Assembly (NCBI GenBank): GCA_964017195.1
Contig: OZ024887.1
Span: forward strand, 67,012,228 to 67,076,227
Direction of reading: 5' to 3'
From: Siderastrea radians
Lineage: Eukaryota > Cnidaria > Anthozoa > Scleractinia > Rhizangiidae
Length of the DNA: 64,000 nucleotides
The translations under genes were made by a program, and so were the position numbers. Shown piece by piece: positions 24,575 to 36,160 of this stretch. Under the pieces are notes generated by a model. It was given only the letters and a program-made list of their open reading frames with translations, was not told the DNA's origin and made no database searches. The number at the start of each line of letters is the position of its first letter. Position 1 is the stretch's first letter.

Positions 24575-25257
24575 GAGTTCCAACTGACAAGCAAACTTTG
24601 AACAGGTTAGTTTTAGAAGTTTGCATTTTAAAACTGGATATTCTTGCCATATTCAAACCCAAACAAATTAAATCATAACACTATTAACAGTTTTGAGTTT
24701 TTATGACTAATCAGGTTTCAGAGTTTGATACCATTAGTGAGTTTTGAGTTCCAACTGACAAGCAAACTTTGAACAGGTTAGTTTTAGAAGTTTGCATTTT
24801 AAAGCTGGATATTCCTGCCATATTCAAACCCAAACAAATTAAATCATAACACTATTAACAGTTTTGAGTTTTTATGACTAATCAGGTTTCAGAGTTTGAT
24901 ACCATTAGTGAGTTTTGAGTTCCAACTGACAAGCAAACTTTGAACAGGTTAGTTTTAGAAGTTTGCATTTTAAAGCTGGATATTCCTGCCATATTCAAAC
25001 CCAAACAAATTAAATCATAACACTATAAACAGTTTTGAGTATTTATGACTAATCAGGTTTCAGAGTTTGATACCATTAGTGAGTTTTGAGTTCCAACTGA
25101 CAAGCAAACTTTGAACAGGTTAGTTTTAGAAGTTTGCATTTTAAAGCTGGATATTCCTGCCATATTCAAACCCAAACAAATTAAATCATAACACTATTAA
25201 CAGTTTTGAGTTTTTATGACTAATCAGGTTTCAGAGTTTGATACCATTAGTGAGTTT
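24575..25257. repeat. 171-bp satellite, four tandem copies
   Basis: Monomers begin at 24575, 24746, 24917 and 25088 (GAGTTCCAACTGACAAGC), an exact 171-bp step each time. The copies are about 98-99% alike by eye; copy 1 differs at a few sites (AAACTGG versus AAGCTGG) and copy 3 carries ATAAACAG and GAGTATTT variants. There is no coding content. The high identity implies recent amplification or gene conversion. Confidence 0.95.
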
Positions 25258-27670
25258 CCTTCGGTCTTCTCAGGTGATAAATAAATAAATAAAAAACTCA
25301 TGGCTTGACTGACTGGTTTCATTAAATGTTATGTAGAAGCAACACATTCTTTTGACTTCTCCTGAAGGTGGACAAATGATTCTTTATGGTTGAGGTCCTG
25401 TTGAAAAATTGGCAACTGACTACACGTGCTTCAATTAAATCCGACTCCTTAATTGAATCAGTTGTTTCAGCAGTCCATTTAATGATTCTTGTTTTCTAAA
25501 TTCACCAGCTAGTCACCTGTGTTACAAATAAACAAAACTTCAATCAGCAGATGAAATATCCATTGTTAGAACTATTAAGTTTAACTCCCATCTAAAACCA
25601 TACAAATAATTCATCTTTCTAAGCCTTTTAACCCACTCAGTCCCAAGAGTGCTTAAATTGAAATTCAAGACGAATACCAAATTTCAGTTTGTAAAATGCT
25701 GAAAATATATATAGTACCATGTAAACGTACTGCTGACAAGGTTTCATTTGAATAGTCATATACCATAGGATTTTGTCCACAGAGTCAAAAGTTAGAATCA
25801 CCTTAATGTCTCCATAACTGACTCTGGGAGTGAAAGGGTTAAAAGTAACCAAAAGTCTTCAACAGATGCAAATTTCTAACAGAAACCCTTAAACCATTTA
25901 TTTTTGGTTGCAAATTCCCACACTTCACATAAGATCACACATGTCTTAACACGATTATACATTTCTTTTTCGTAGTCTTGCAAGCACTCTACAGCTGTAG
26001 TATTAAAACTGTGAGCTAAATCACTTGACCTTAACTTACAGAGGATATATTCAAGTACTTTATAATTAAGATTATTATAAAGCTTATTATGTCAGCCAAT
26101 GTGAATTATCGAATTATATTTATATTATTAAATTTCACAAGTCGTATTCTTCCTAAAAGATCGCCATTCTGAACGTCCCTAATTGCTGCTATAAGTTTAT
26201 CACACGGCAGCACGACTTTTAAGCTTAAGTTTTAAATCTGACCAAAAGCTTAAGAAACACAAAATCGTTTAACCGTTCGATAAACAGTACAATACATTCA
26301 CTTACCGGCAAAAGTTCTTTGTAAAACATCCTTTTCTTTACAAGGCCTCTTCTTACGAACAGCACCTATCTTCCAAGCTTTATTGCAGCAGTGGTCACCC
26401 TTTTACGAGCCAAAACAAAGACCGCAGAGCTGTTTGTTTACCTTTACTCGGACGCCATTTTTCTTTTCATGTGATCTATTTGTCTCAAGGTCATGGAAGG
26501 TCACAGCCAGCTAGCCAATTGCGTGCGCGGAAAAACAACGGCATTGTTTAAGCCATGGCGCTACCTAGTTTCCAAGCCCCCCAATTTGGACGTCGCAAAA
26601 GAAGCCAGAATTCTGTGCGATGCGGCGTACATTGCAGTAAAAAAAAAAATCCTTATGAACCTGGCGGCAAGTCAAAACCTAAATTCCCTGACTTTCCAGG
26701 TATTTTGAGGAAGAATTAAGAATTTCCCTGACTTGATACCAAATTCCCCGACATTTCGCTGGTCTTGAAAGAAAAAGTTTCTCCAGCTCTGACTTTTCGC
26801 TAACTTTGCATGGTGATGTTGACGCATGTTCATTTTAATGTTTTCAAATTATTTATATGTAAAAGGTTTCGCGCTTGAATCTCGTTTTAACCTGAAAGGG
26901 AAAGTGAAAATCAAATTAAGATGCTACAAATAATTCTCAAGAAATGAGAATGAGAGAATTCAGTTTTTTTAGTCTACCAGTGCCCATCATGTAATCCTTT
27001 GAATTGAGAAGTCGTGTCCTGAAATCTGACAGTTCGTAGCTTATCTCAAAATCATAATGCCACTTTATGAGAACTACTTAGGTTTATTTAGAAGTTCAAA
27101 GTGTCTGGGCGTTTTATACGGCTTGAGCTTCCACAGGCAGCCCAAATTGGCAGTATGTGTACTAGAAGATTTCATTTACAACGTAAATGTATAAATAAAC
27201 GAACGAGTGTGAAATGAAAACACAAATGAAGAATTTAAACGCCTAAATAAAATCTTGCTTACGTTTTATTTGTTGTTGCTTGATTTGTCTTGACTGTCCT
27301 CGAAGTCATTTACACAAGTTTGAGTTTACATTACGCTGATTACCGTATGTTCTGTCCTTTATATAGCGAGCTACTCACTTAAGATGCCTAAATTTTAGCA
27401 TTGTAAAATAGCTGGGATTACCCTGAATGTTGAAGACTATTCGGAAAGTGTGAGTCTTCGTTGAAAAATAGACAATGCGAGCGTAAAATTCAAATCACTG
27501 CGCGCACATCACTGACTGAACGAATCTGATTGGCTGATTTGTGCACGTGCTTTTTCCCTTTGTTGCGTCACAAATAGGAGAGTTGAGGGTCAGAGTTCAG
27601 CTGTGAAATGAAAATCACTTTCTACAGACGCGTTTTGGACAAGAGAGAAAAGGTCGCTTAATAACTTGAG
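25258..27670. other. Intergenic stretch, no protein gene seen
   Basis: AT-rich, with an (AAAT) tract near 25275 and a patch at 26670-26790 of repeated CCCTGACTT motifs, likely an old repeat. Splice-like signals occur on the minus strand near 26306 (donor GTAAGT) and 25516 (acceptor) but enclose no open frame. Confidence 0.4.
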
Positions 27671-28300
27671 ATGCCCAGCTCTTACGGTCACTTCAAAGGG
27701 CGGAATAAGGAGAAAAATCAATTTGAAAGGTACGAGCTCCTGTTTCAGCAGCATGAACATTTAACTAAAAAAAATCTCTTCTTGTCATCCATCGACAACA
27801 CTTAAACCTTAGAAATTGTCTGTTTAGTTCAAACATTGACCCCTACCAATAACCAACTATGGGATACATTTTACATTTCTTCGAATAATCCTCTGGCTCT
27901 GAGAAAACGTGCATATTATTGCAATTTGGTTTCTTTTTACCGGAGGCAATTTGCGGTTTTGTAAGTGAGGTCACTTTGCGTCTAAGCTCCTTAATTGTCC
28001 TCATACTTTGCAAGCTTGTTAAGCGCATTCTAACAACGCATAAATTAGGCTCAGATTTAATTATGCGTACAAGAATATGGAGAAGTTAGGTTTTCTTGGA
28101 AGCTAAGCCTAGGCACATTTGACGAAACAGCTTCAGACTGGTATGACTGGAGACAAGAAATGCAAAAAAGAAAACCTTTCCGACTTTCTAGAGGAGAGGA
28201 CGAGGCTTCTGCAGCCTTCATCTGTGCATACTGCATCAGAGATTGCCACTCCTTCATCGGCCCCCCAGCCACAACAGACGCTGTCAACAGAAGACAATAA
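27671..28300 (+). CDS. Candidate two-exon small protein gene, unknown function
   Basis: Exon 1 (27671-27729) starts at an ATG and ends at donor AAAG/GTACGA. Exon 2 (28090-28300) follows acceptor GTTAG/G and ends at TAA. Phases fit exactly (59 nt + 211 nt), giving an 89-residue product. The N-terminus reads MPSSYGHFKGRNKEKNQFER; the second part contains GTFDETASDWYDWRQEM, a basic KRKPFRLSRG patch, and a Cys/His segment CAYCIRDCH that could bind metal. No signal peptide or membrane segment. I recognise no family. Weak points: the acceptor lacks a good polypyrimidine tract, the gene model rests on phase match alone, and the opposite strand of exon 2 is also open. Confidence 0.4.
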
Positions 28301-28850
28301 AAGACGACAAACCTTAGGGTGCGTTCTTTTGGGACTATTCCAGAATAGGAATATTAAGGATAGACGGTATTTGTGTTCTTTTGGGAGCTATTTTGTTTTC
28401 GGAATGAACGGAATATCATCCCGTAACGAACAGATTGAAAGGAATACTGTTTACTCCTGAATAGACAAAATACGCGTTCTTAGTCTTCCGAGACTGGCAG
28501 ACCGGCGTCTGTTGAGCTGAGAAAAATAGTCAGTTTTCTCCTAGACGTCTATGGTGACTAATCCTCTTTAAAATCCATAGGTTGTAATGATAAATTCATT
28601 TGGCAAGCTTAATTTCACCAAGACATTAAGAAACATTGTGAACCAACCCGTCATCGACTCTGCGCGCATTGCGTGCCTATGTTTCATAACGTGAGAAAAA
28701 CTATCCACTGACTGCCGTAGCCTACAATGCAGAAGTATTTACTCAGCAATCGATCGTTCAGAGTTTGCGAAACGTGCAGCGTCCATCTTGGATTATGAAG
28801 CAGAGGAGATAACATTGCATTGTAGGCGATGACTGACGTTCAACAAATAC
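28301..28850. other. Stretch after the small gene, repeat-like
   Basis: Begins GGGTGCGTTCTTTTGGGA just after the candidate small gene, with the motif echoed near 28374 (GTGTTCTTTTGGGA), like the terminus of a hAT/Harbinger-type MITE, but I cannot find the matching far end. Nothing else supported. Confidence 0.3.
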
Positions 28851-29036
28851 TTAACAATTGGTTCATGCTTAGCGTGCGTACATCGAGTTATGGATGCACG
28901 CGGGAAGTTTGGAGAGCACGAGAGGTGCTCGAGGCGCAGCCGAGAGCAACTCTAGCTTCTTGAGTGCTCTCCAAACTTCCCAAGTGCATCCATAACTCGA
29001 TGTACGTACAGCTAAAAGCATGAACCAATTGTTTTA
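28851..29036. mobile_element. 186-bp foldback element
   Basis: A long imperfect palindrome. Left arm AACAATTGGTTCATGCTT, then GTACATCGAGTTATGGATGC and GGGAAGTTTGGAGAGCAC; the right arm mirrors each block in reverse order. The loop is centred near 28944. No coding capacity and no clear target duplication. Non-autonomous DNA element or inverted-repeat relic. Confidence 0.8.
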
Positions 29037-31130
29037 TAACATAGCCAGTGGAAATGCCGAAATAGTAGTTTTTCGCAGGATGCCGCAGTTGTATTTCGCT
29101 TCCGTTGAAACTGTAAATTATAAGCAATACGATTCAGTGCGCAGTTGATTCAAAACTCAGTCACTGGTTACTATAAAGATCAAGAAAGAACGAGAAAAAA
29201 AAGAGAAAGAGAAAAGAAAGAAACAATAATCGATCACATGACTGAAAGAAAAAGGCGCCAAAACACCTTGCGAAGTGTTGCCGCGTAGTTGCAGCGTTTC
29301 TTTGTAAAGCTGAATGAATCAATGAAATTGCTCCGAAGTGAACGTACGAGAATAATTTTTTGAAGAAGTCTTCCAATTATCGCTCTAAGATGTGGTATAA
29401 GATTGATGTTTCCTGAAAAAACTGTTGTATTCATCCTCCAAAGCGGATTGAAGCTGTATGATTTCAGCATTGTAGCCGCGAGTCTGAGTTGAAACGAGCA
29501 GAAAACAAAGTGGAGGCCGCGGACGGAATGTGGTTTAACAACAATGAATCAAACAACTGGGAAAGCCATCATTCGACTTATTTTGGATTACATTTTATTT
29601 TGTTTGAACATTTGGAGCTGCTTGAACACAGAGCTACATTGACTGCAGGTAAAACGAAGTTATTTTGTGTAGTATATAGCCGAAAAAATTTCGTCCTTTC
29701 TGGTTGTCAGTGCTTATTTAGTTTGATTTTGGTAGTGAATCACCGAAAACGTGTGACACATTGTTAATAGAAACGGTTTGCTTCAATTTTACTGTGTTTT
29801 ATTTTGTGTCATGTCTTGATATTTTGGTTTTAAAAGTTTTCCGTATAAAACCTACCTTTTGTGAACAATCGTTGAGAGAAGACGGTGAATGAAATCGTAA
29901 ACACAACGCCAAAGACTAATTAAGTTCGAGTTTCTTCAGTTTTTCAACAAAGTTCGTTACTCGTCCTAAGAAATCAAACACTCTGCAACAATTTCGCTGT
30001 TGTAGTCTCTCTCTAGTTTAACTCTCAGCGCTATAAGATTATTTTTCTTGGTCATTTACTCGCTGTGTTGCTCGCGAAAAAGACACTTTTTGTCGCTACA
30101 GGCAGAAAAAACCAAGTGTATTCATAACTCAACTGCATGCTTCGTTTTCGTTGGTCTTGCTCTTGCTTGTTGGCTGCTTTCTGGCTAAAAGATCAATGCC
30201 AAGAGAAAAATTTGGAAGTTCTTCTCTAGTTTCTTCCAATGACTATCGGAAAGTTCAGCAACAGGAGGAACTCGCCGCTAAACCCGACGGAAACTTTGCA
30301 GCAAAATGCAACTGCACACGTCATGTTATATACGCACGGCCGTGCGTATATAGCGATATACACCATGATGGTTCAATAGGGATTCGATAGGACCAGCGCG
30401 TGAGCTATGTTATAATTTGAACTCACGTGCGCAAAACACTTATTTATTGACTGAATGGAAATTTATATACAGATATACCACACACTGAACCCTTTCCGTA
30501 TTTTTACAATGAAATCCGTGCATGGTTTAATTACACATAAGTAACAAACTAAATATTACAATAAAGTAAATATTAAGTGTCATAAATAAAGTCTTTTTAG
30601 TACTGTCCACGCAATTAAAAGAGTAATTAAGACTAAAATGAAATATAAAAAAATAGATATTTTTGAGAGAATTCTAATATGAGAGACGCGTTTAATGGGT
30701 TGATTAGGAAGAAAGAAAAGGTTTAAAATTAACCATATGAGGATTTAAGTATGTTTGGCTGAAGAATGTCTAAAAAAAAACAATATGGTTAACTAGATCT
30801 TTGCCTTAAATAGTATTTACAAATTAAGCATTTTGATGAATGACATCATAAAACCTCTTTATATAAATTTATCAAGATATTTGATACCAAAGCCTTTACA
30901 AAAATTATACCGTAATTGGCCCAAATGCGTCGTCGTAATCAACAACTGATTGAGACGAAATATTTGGTCCAATTTGCCACAGTGACAGAATGCCGCAGCC
31001 CTCTGAGCTAAATAAAAAAATTTAAAAGCTAACTGAAGAAGTGGTGGATATCTACATACTACTGAAGACCAGTTACATACAAAGGCCGGTGCATATTTGG
31101 ACGAGGATGGTGTGACTGCGAAATGAGAGG
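29037..31130. other. Intergenic stretch, no gene seen
   Basis: Frames near 29489-29767 and 30151-30390 (+) are open but have no domain and no consistent splice partners. Contains the short perfect palindrome at 30327-30352. Confidence 0.4.
30327..30352. repeat. Perfect 26-bp palindrome
   Basis: Two 13-bp arms, TATATACGCACGG and its exact reverse complement, with a GGCC centre and no spacer. Could form a cruciform or be a symmetric protein site; role unknown. Confidence 0.9.
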
Positions 31131-31139
31131 GAGTCAAAC

Positions 31140-31323
31140 TAGACTGCTAGCAGTCCCTTTCTGGATAGTCGAGAGGGCGCGCGAAATAGCCGAGCGAAAA
31201 ACCGGAGCGAGGAGAAAAAAACGAGAAGAGACTCCCCCAGCCCCCCTCCGCTCGTTCGCTCCAGTTTTTTCGCTCCGCTATTTCGCGCGCCTTCTCGACC
31301 AGAAAGGGACTGCTAGCAGTCTA
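31140..31323. mobile_element. Palindromic MITE with 9-bp target duplication
   Basis: 184 bp. It starts TAGACTGCTAGCAG and ends CTGCTAGCAGTCTA; the arms continue inward as inverted blocks (CCCTTTCTGG, GCGCGCGAAATAGC, GAGCGAAAAA). It is flanked by a perfect 9-bp direct repeat, GAGTCAAAC, at 31131-31139 and 31324-31332. Long inverted repeats with 9-bp duplications are the signature of Mutator-like (MULE) elements; non-autonomous. Lies just past the 3' end of EVC2. Confidence 0.88.
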
Positions 31324-31588
31324 GAGTCAAACCTATTTTTAACACTTTAAGCCCTAATATCAACATGTCAACAGATTCTCTGTATTCTTCTTGGGGCACT
31401 AAATGCAGGGGAGAATTTGATTTTAAAAACATCAAGCCATGCATTTTATCTTTGGTGATCATTTTCAGTTGCTCGTGAACTGTATTTCTCACCAAGTAGT
31501 GATATTGTGAGGAGAAATAAGAGGTGTATCATGCTTCAAGGGTTAATAACCTTTGCACCAAGCGCAGTGCTTTGTGTTACGGTTGTTA

Positions 31589-34500
31589 CTAAGCATCCGC
31601 GTCATCTTCATCTCTAGTTCGTCGTCTTCTGTGTTTTTTACCCGATTTTCTTCTGCGTTTCTCCGGCGAATCGCCGAACGCTTCGTCTACAAGTTCCTCG
31701 TTGAGCTGCTTGTAAGATCCCTTTCGGCTACCGCTCGGCTCATCTCGTTGATTATCGTCACCTCTCGGTTCAGTTCGCGTAAGCTTTTGTTCCTCGTCCG
31801 TGAGTGAGCGATAACCACGCAATGACTCGTTAAGGTTAAAGCCTTTTCTGCTACCTTTAAAAGCTATAGGAGGAAGTTCTTCAGATTGTTCAGGATTATT
31901 TTTCTTTGATTTTTTCTTCTTTTTGCTTTGTTTTCTGCAAGAAAAAATCCCTGAATGAGAAAACCACAATTCTGTACTTCCCTGTAACATTAAGCAAACG
32001 TGTTCACTGCAAGCCACCGAAGCATTTTGTCAGGTGTCTGCAAGAAATCACCGCCACACATCAGTAAACTTGGGTGGAAAGAGGCCCAGTCAGAGGCAAA
32101 AGGAGAGAAAAAGGACAGAATCACGATAGAAATTGCCCCCAATAATATGAAATTCTGCGTGAAACACCGCTGTATGTGGCTCCAGAATGCAATGCAAGGA
32201 CAATGCATGACCACGCCTCGAGTTCCAGACCTCTGGTACTACCCAAACAAGCTATAAGCGCCACACCGCCACGTCTCGCCCTTTCTGCTAGAAAGCAACT
32301 ATATCAATCTCACTCCATGCATGCATCTGTCTTTTGTATTCACTTGTATTTAAATTATTCCCCGAAAAAAATATAAACTGACTAAAACCCACGAGGTTTC
32401 ACACAGAAACTCTGGCGGAAACTAGGATGCTCTGGTCAAAGAGAAATTAATCAAAGTCAAAACTTCAAACGGCCAACCTTTTTCAGAAGAATTTCTATTT
32501 AAAGGCAAGTTTCAGCGAATTATTGAAAACAACTCTCTGTATTAGGGACTCTCTCTCTCTCTCCTGTAGACACTAATATTGGTCTGGAGGGTATCCGTTG
32601 TAACGACGGAGCCCCCGGGGGAGAATCCCTATGATGGGCTATACAGAAGGCTCCACACGAAAGGCCTAGGTGCTATTTTGCGCTTGCAGTATACGAAAGG
32701 GTAGGGAGATTTACTGTTTCAGTATGTTAAAAGGTCGCCGAAGTACACCTTGAACTTGAAGAGAGATCAACCAAGTCTAAGTACCACAAATATTTGCAAA
32801 AATTTTGGCAGAAATCACAACGTAAAAATATACAAAAGTGTAGAGCCTTCAAGCGAATGTAATCCCTTGATAATCCACTGTCTTTGGCTTATTTTTGAGG
32901 TATACAAAGGTCGATTTCCAATTTGTTTTAGAAATATGGGGGATACCATTATGATAAAGTTAGTATATTGAAGGATAAGGGTTCGGACCTCGGGGCGGAA
33001 CCTCCCCATACGAAACGTTCTTGAGTACCACCCCCACTTTTAGTTCCCCCTGGGCGATGGAGAGTTGACTGTAAATTGATAACCATATTCTTAAGACAAA
33101 GAGGAGAATGTCATAGGAGTTTGTGACTCTTGACACTTACAGCAAAGTAAATATACATTCTATAACAATCATAGAATTTAGTTTATCGTATAGTTGAAAT
33201 GAGTTGAGTGCTGTTACATTAGTACAGTAAAAGCATTATTATTTGCAGTAATTAATGATTGTTCAGATACTGTCAGGATTGTTAGTTAGGTTACAGTTAG
33301 AAAGCGTTAATTCTTTTATTTTGCTTATCACGTAAAATAAAACAAACCAATTCAAATAAATAACGAAAAAGCGTAAATTATTTTACTTTGTTTAGCAAGT
33401 AAAATTTTGAACAAATAATCAGAAGAAATGAAACAAAACAAAACAAACAAACAAAAGAAATTTAATTAAAAACAAAAAGTCGTTTTCAATGACAATTGCA
33501 TCAACATCAAATCCACACAGGAAACAAAATCAAAATCAGAGTGCGTGAGAACGTTGCATGACAGCGTTGCGTGAGTTGTGCTTACCGTTAAGTCACACTC
33601 TAACTGACCTGTTTATGTCACGTCCATGCCCTAAGTTCTCTTCTTATTGGTTGTGATTCATGATCAGGTCAGTCGCAGAGCTCTCACTGAAAGCAGTGAG
33701 ATCAGATTGGATTTGTACAAAGTAACGTACTCAGTGCTCACGTTAATACAAAAATGTTTACAAAATATATCGTGTCATATTTTACGCCCTTTTTTTAATG
33801 AGCACCGTCATGGGCTGACTCTGTATCAACCGTTCCTATGGTTACCATTAATTTCATTCATTATGATTGGCCGAAACAGTTCATTTGAAGCCAAGGTATG
33901 TGACACAAGGTCTTGTGATATCAAGAGTGATTCCATACCTCGGTCGATCATCCACGCACTTTGGTCTTTTTGCTTTGTCAACCTTTTTTATATCAGATCA
34001 TACCGTGTGTAAGTTACTGCTGATTAATTTTGCTATTACTCAGCTTCTTCAGTACATTAAATGGCAGATTACTGGCTTTAAGTAGCATTTGTTATTTAAA
34101 CATTTAAACTTGCAACTCATAGCCGAGAAAAACAATGATTAATTTGTATTAAATTTCATAACAACTGGATTAGGAATTCAACCCAATATCGGGCGAATAC
34201 AACTAGCGTCAAAACGAAAGAATAGGAAAAAAAGAAGAAAAGAAAAGATAAAAAAGCAGAAACCAAAACAAAGCTGAATATTTTTACAAGAAACCGTAGT
34301 GAATGGGTATTTTCTCCGCCAACCACAGTCAGTCACTAGTTCAACTTCTGATTGGTTTGATAAGCTGTCTGCAGTCGTAATAATTCCGTTAATTGTCTTC
34401 GTTTTCATTTGGCCGAAAACGAGGGAAACATTTTCCGTTCAAATGCCCAAGCGTTTGCGAACTGTTATCGAGTATTCACGCCCACGAACTATAACGGCAA

Positions 34501-36160
34501 AAACCAAAAATAATCAAAGAAACAAATTATGACATGGCTTCACTTACCGCATTGGGGGCGTTTCAGTATGGACGGAACTTTGCCTTCGGATCCTAGCTTC
34601 TAAAGTACTTGGTCTTCTGAATAATATACGAGAATATTAAACGAGACTAGCTTTTGTTAAATTAACAAAAGCAGAAATGCACTTTATAATAATAATGATG
34701 ATCGCTCTATTAAACACTTACCTTTAGGAGACGTGAGAGTAGTGCAATATCAATATTACGTTAAACAGAAAACTCCAGCCTCGTATAAGCTTACCTCGGG
34801 TCGAGAAATGCGTGTCCACTGCCCCTGTTGTGGTTAGGACCGTATATTTTGGACAAAAGTTCGTCAATTTCATTCGACGACCTGAACAAACGCAACAGAA
34901 ACAGGACATTAAAAGGTTTCACTCAGTGGGTGAGTGCTTTTCTTTCCAAGTCATTATTCCCAGAGCCTAAAATGGCATTTGTTCCTGCGACTTACAGTAA
35001 ATGAGTTAAATGAAAAAATATGCTAAAAATTCCAGTCGTCGAGCCTACTTGAATGGAGTTACATTACAGCGTTTCCAACCTCCCTTCTTTCCACTTTCTC
35101 GCTTTCTCTTTGCATCGTTCTATCATTTGATACCATCACACAGTGCCAGGGTTAGAGGTTCAAACCTTCTCGTGCGCTCTCAAAAAATTGAATTTGCATC
35201 AAGTTTTCATAAAATACATGACAAACACTCGCTCTCATTTGGCTACCAACTCTTATGCGCTCTTATCGACTCTTCTGTGCACTGAATGAGTTTGAACCTG
35301 CTCAAATTTTCATAGCATCCACGAAGGTTCGTTTGGCTACCAACTCTTATGCACTTTAATCGCTACTCGTGTACTTTCCGGCAAAGAGTTTGAATCTCTT
35401 ACCTCGCTCTCATAATTGGCCAACAACTCTAAAAACGTTGGTTCGATTCCTGTGTTCCTAAGTGTTCCTTTCAGGTGGCACCTGAAAGCTGTTTTTGTTC
35501 ATTTTCAGCCTTTTTCCTTATGTTTTCTCCCTGAGGTTTCACGCAATCCGTAAATGCTATTATGCCGGTTTTATAGTGCAAGGCCCCACAAACAATTCAC
35601 TTTTTTTTCCCATGAATTACAAAATTCCAAAACCACGTTATGTTTATGAGACACCCTTAAAAGGTGTCTGTAAAACAGAAGGTACTTCTGAATTTTCAAG
35701 ACACTGAGAAAGAAAAAAATAGATTTAGAGGTGAATTAAAGTTAAAAGTTGCAGTTGAAACTTAATAAATGGACACCAAAGGAGTCAGTTATCAACCCGA
35801 ACTGCTCTCGAGTGGGTGTGGCCACTCAGCTGCTGTGTAAAAAATTATCCCTCTTTTATTTCTCTGCTACATCCTATTTCATAAAAATTCACGTATATCA
35901 TTCTCATCAACTGGAGTTGATGAGAGTTAACGTTCAAACTCTTTTGATGAGACTTGAGGTTTAAGCTCTTTTTTCATCCCCAGTGAACTATCGCTCACGT
36001 ATTTCCCAATCTCAGAAACAGTTTTCTGTAACAGAATCCCTTAGCCGGAAGATCACGATTGCTCAACTTACTTTGTGGGAAAGAGAAACTTGAGTACTCC
36101 TTCTAGTTCTTCTTCTTGCAGTTTGCCTTGCTGGACTAAAATTGAAATCAGCTTAATGTT
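31589..36160 (-). CDS. EVC2: EVC2 C-terminal exons (four)
   Basis: Exons 36160-36072, 34881-34795, 34616-34548 and 31934-31589 (stop TAG). The first two encode ISILVQQGKLQEEELEG then LFPTKSSNEIDELLSKIYGP, parallel to the segment before the C-terminal tail of vertebrate EVC2. The last exon (114 codons plus stop) begins with a Lys-rich nuclear-localisation-like run (KQSKKKKKSKK) and ends with basic KRRRKSGKKHRRRRTR and acidic DEDDADA. The vertebrate C-terminal W-tail needed for EvC-zone docking is not evident here. No AATAAA lies within the 250 bases after the stop on the minus strand. Confidence 0.78.

Noticed and set aside
24390..26460. Spliced non-coding transcript on the minus strand
   Set aside because: A GTAAGT donor near 26306, an acceptor near 25516 and an AATAAA near 24420 line up, but no frame is open and AT-rich DNA gives such signals easily. 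Needs RNA evidence before it is called.
26493..26708. Plus-strand 71-codon ORF
   Set aside because: Runs into a repeat-like poly(A) tract and CCCTGACTT motifs; no family resemblance and no splice context.
29489..29767. Plus-strand ORF ending at a good donor (GCAG/GTAAAA)
   Set aside because: No ATG in good context, no matching downstream exon and no domain.
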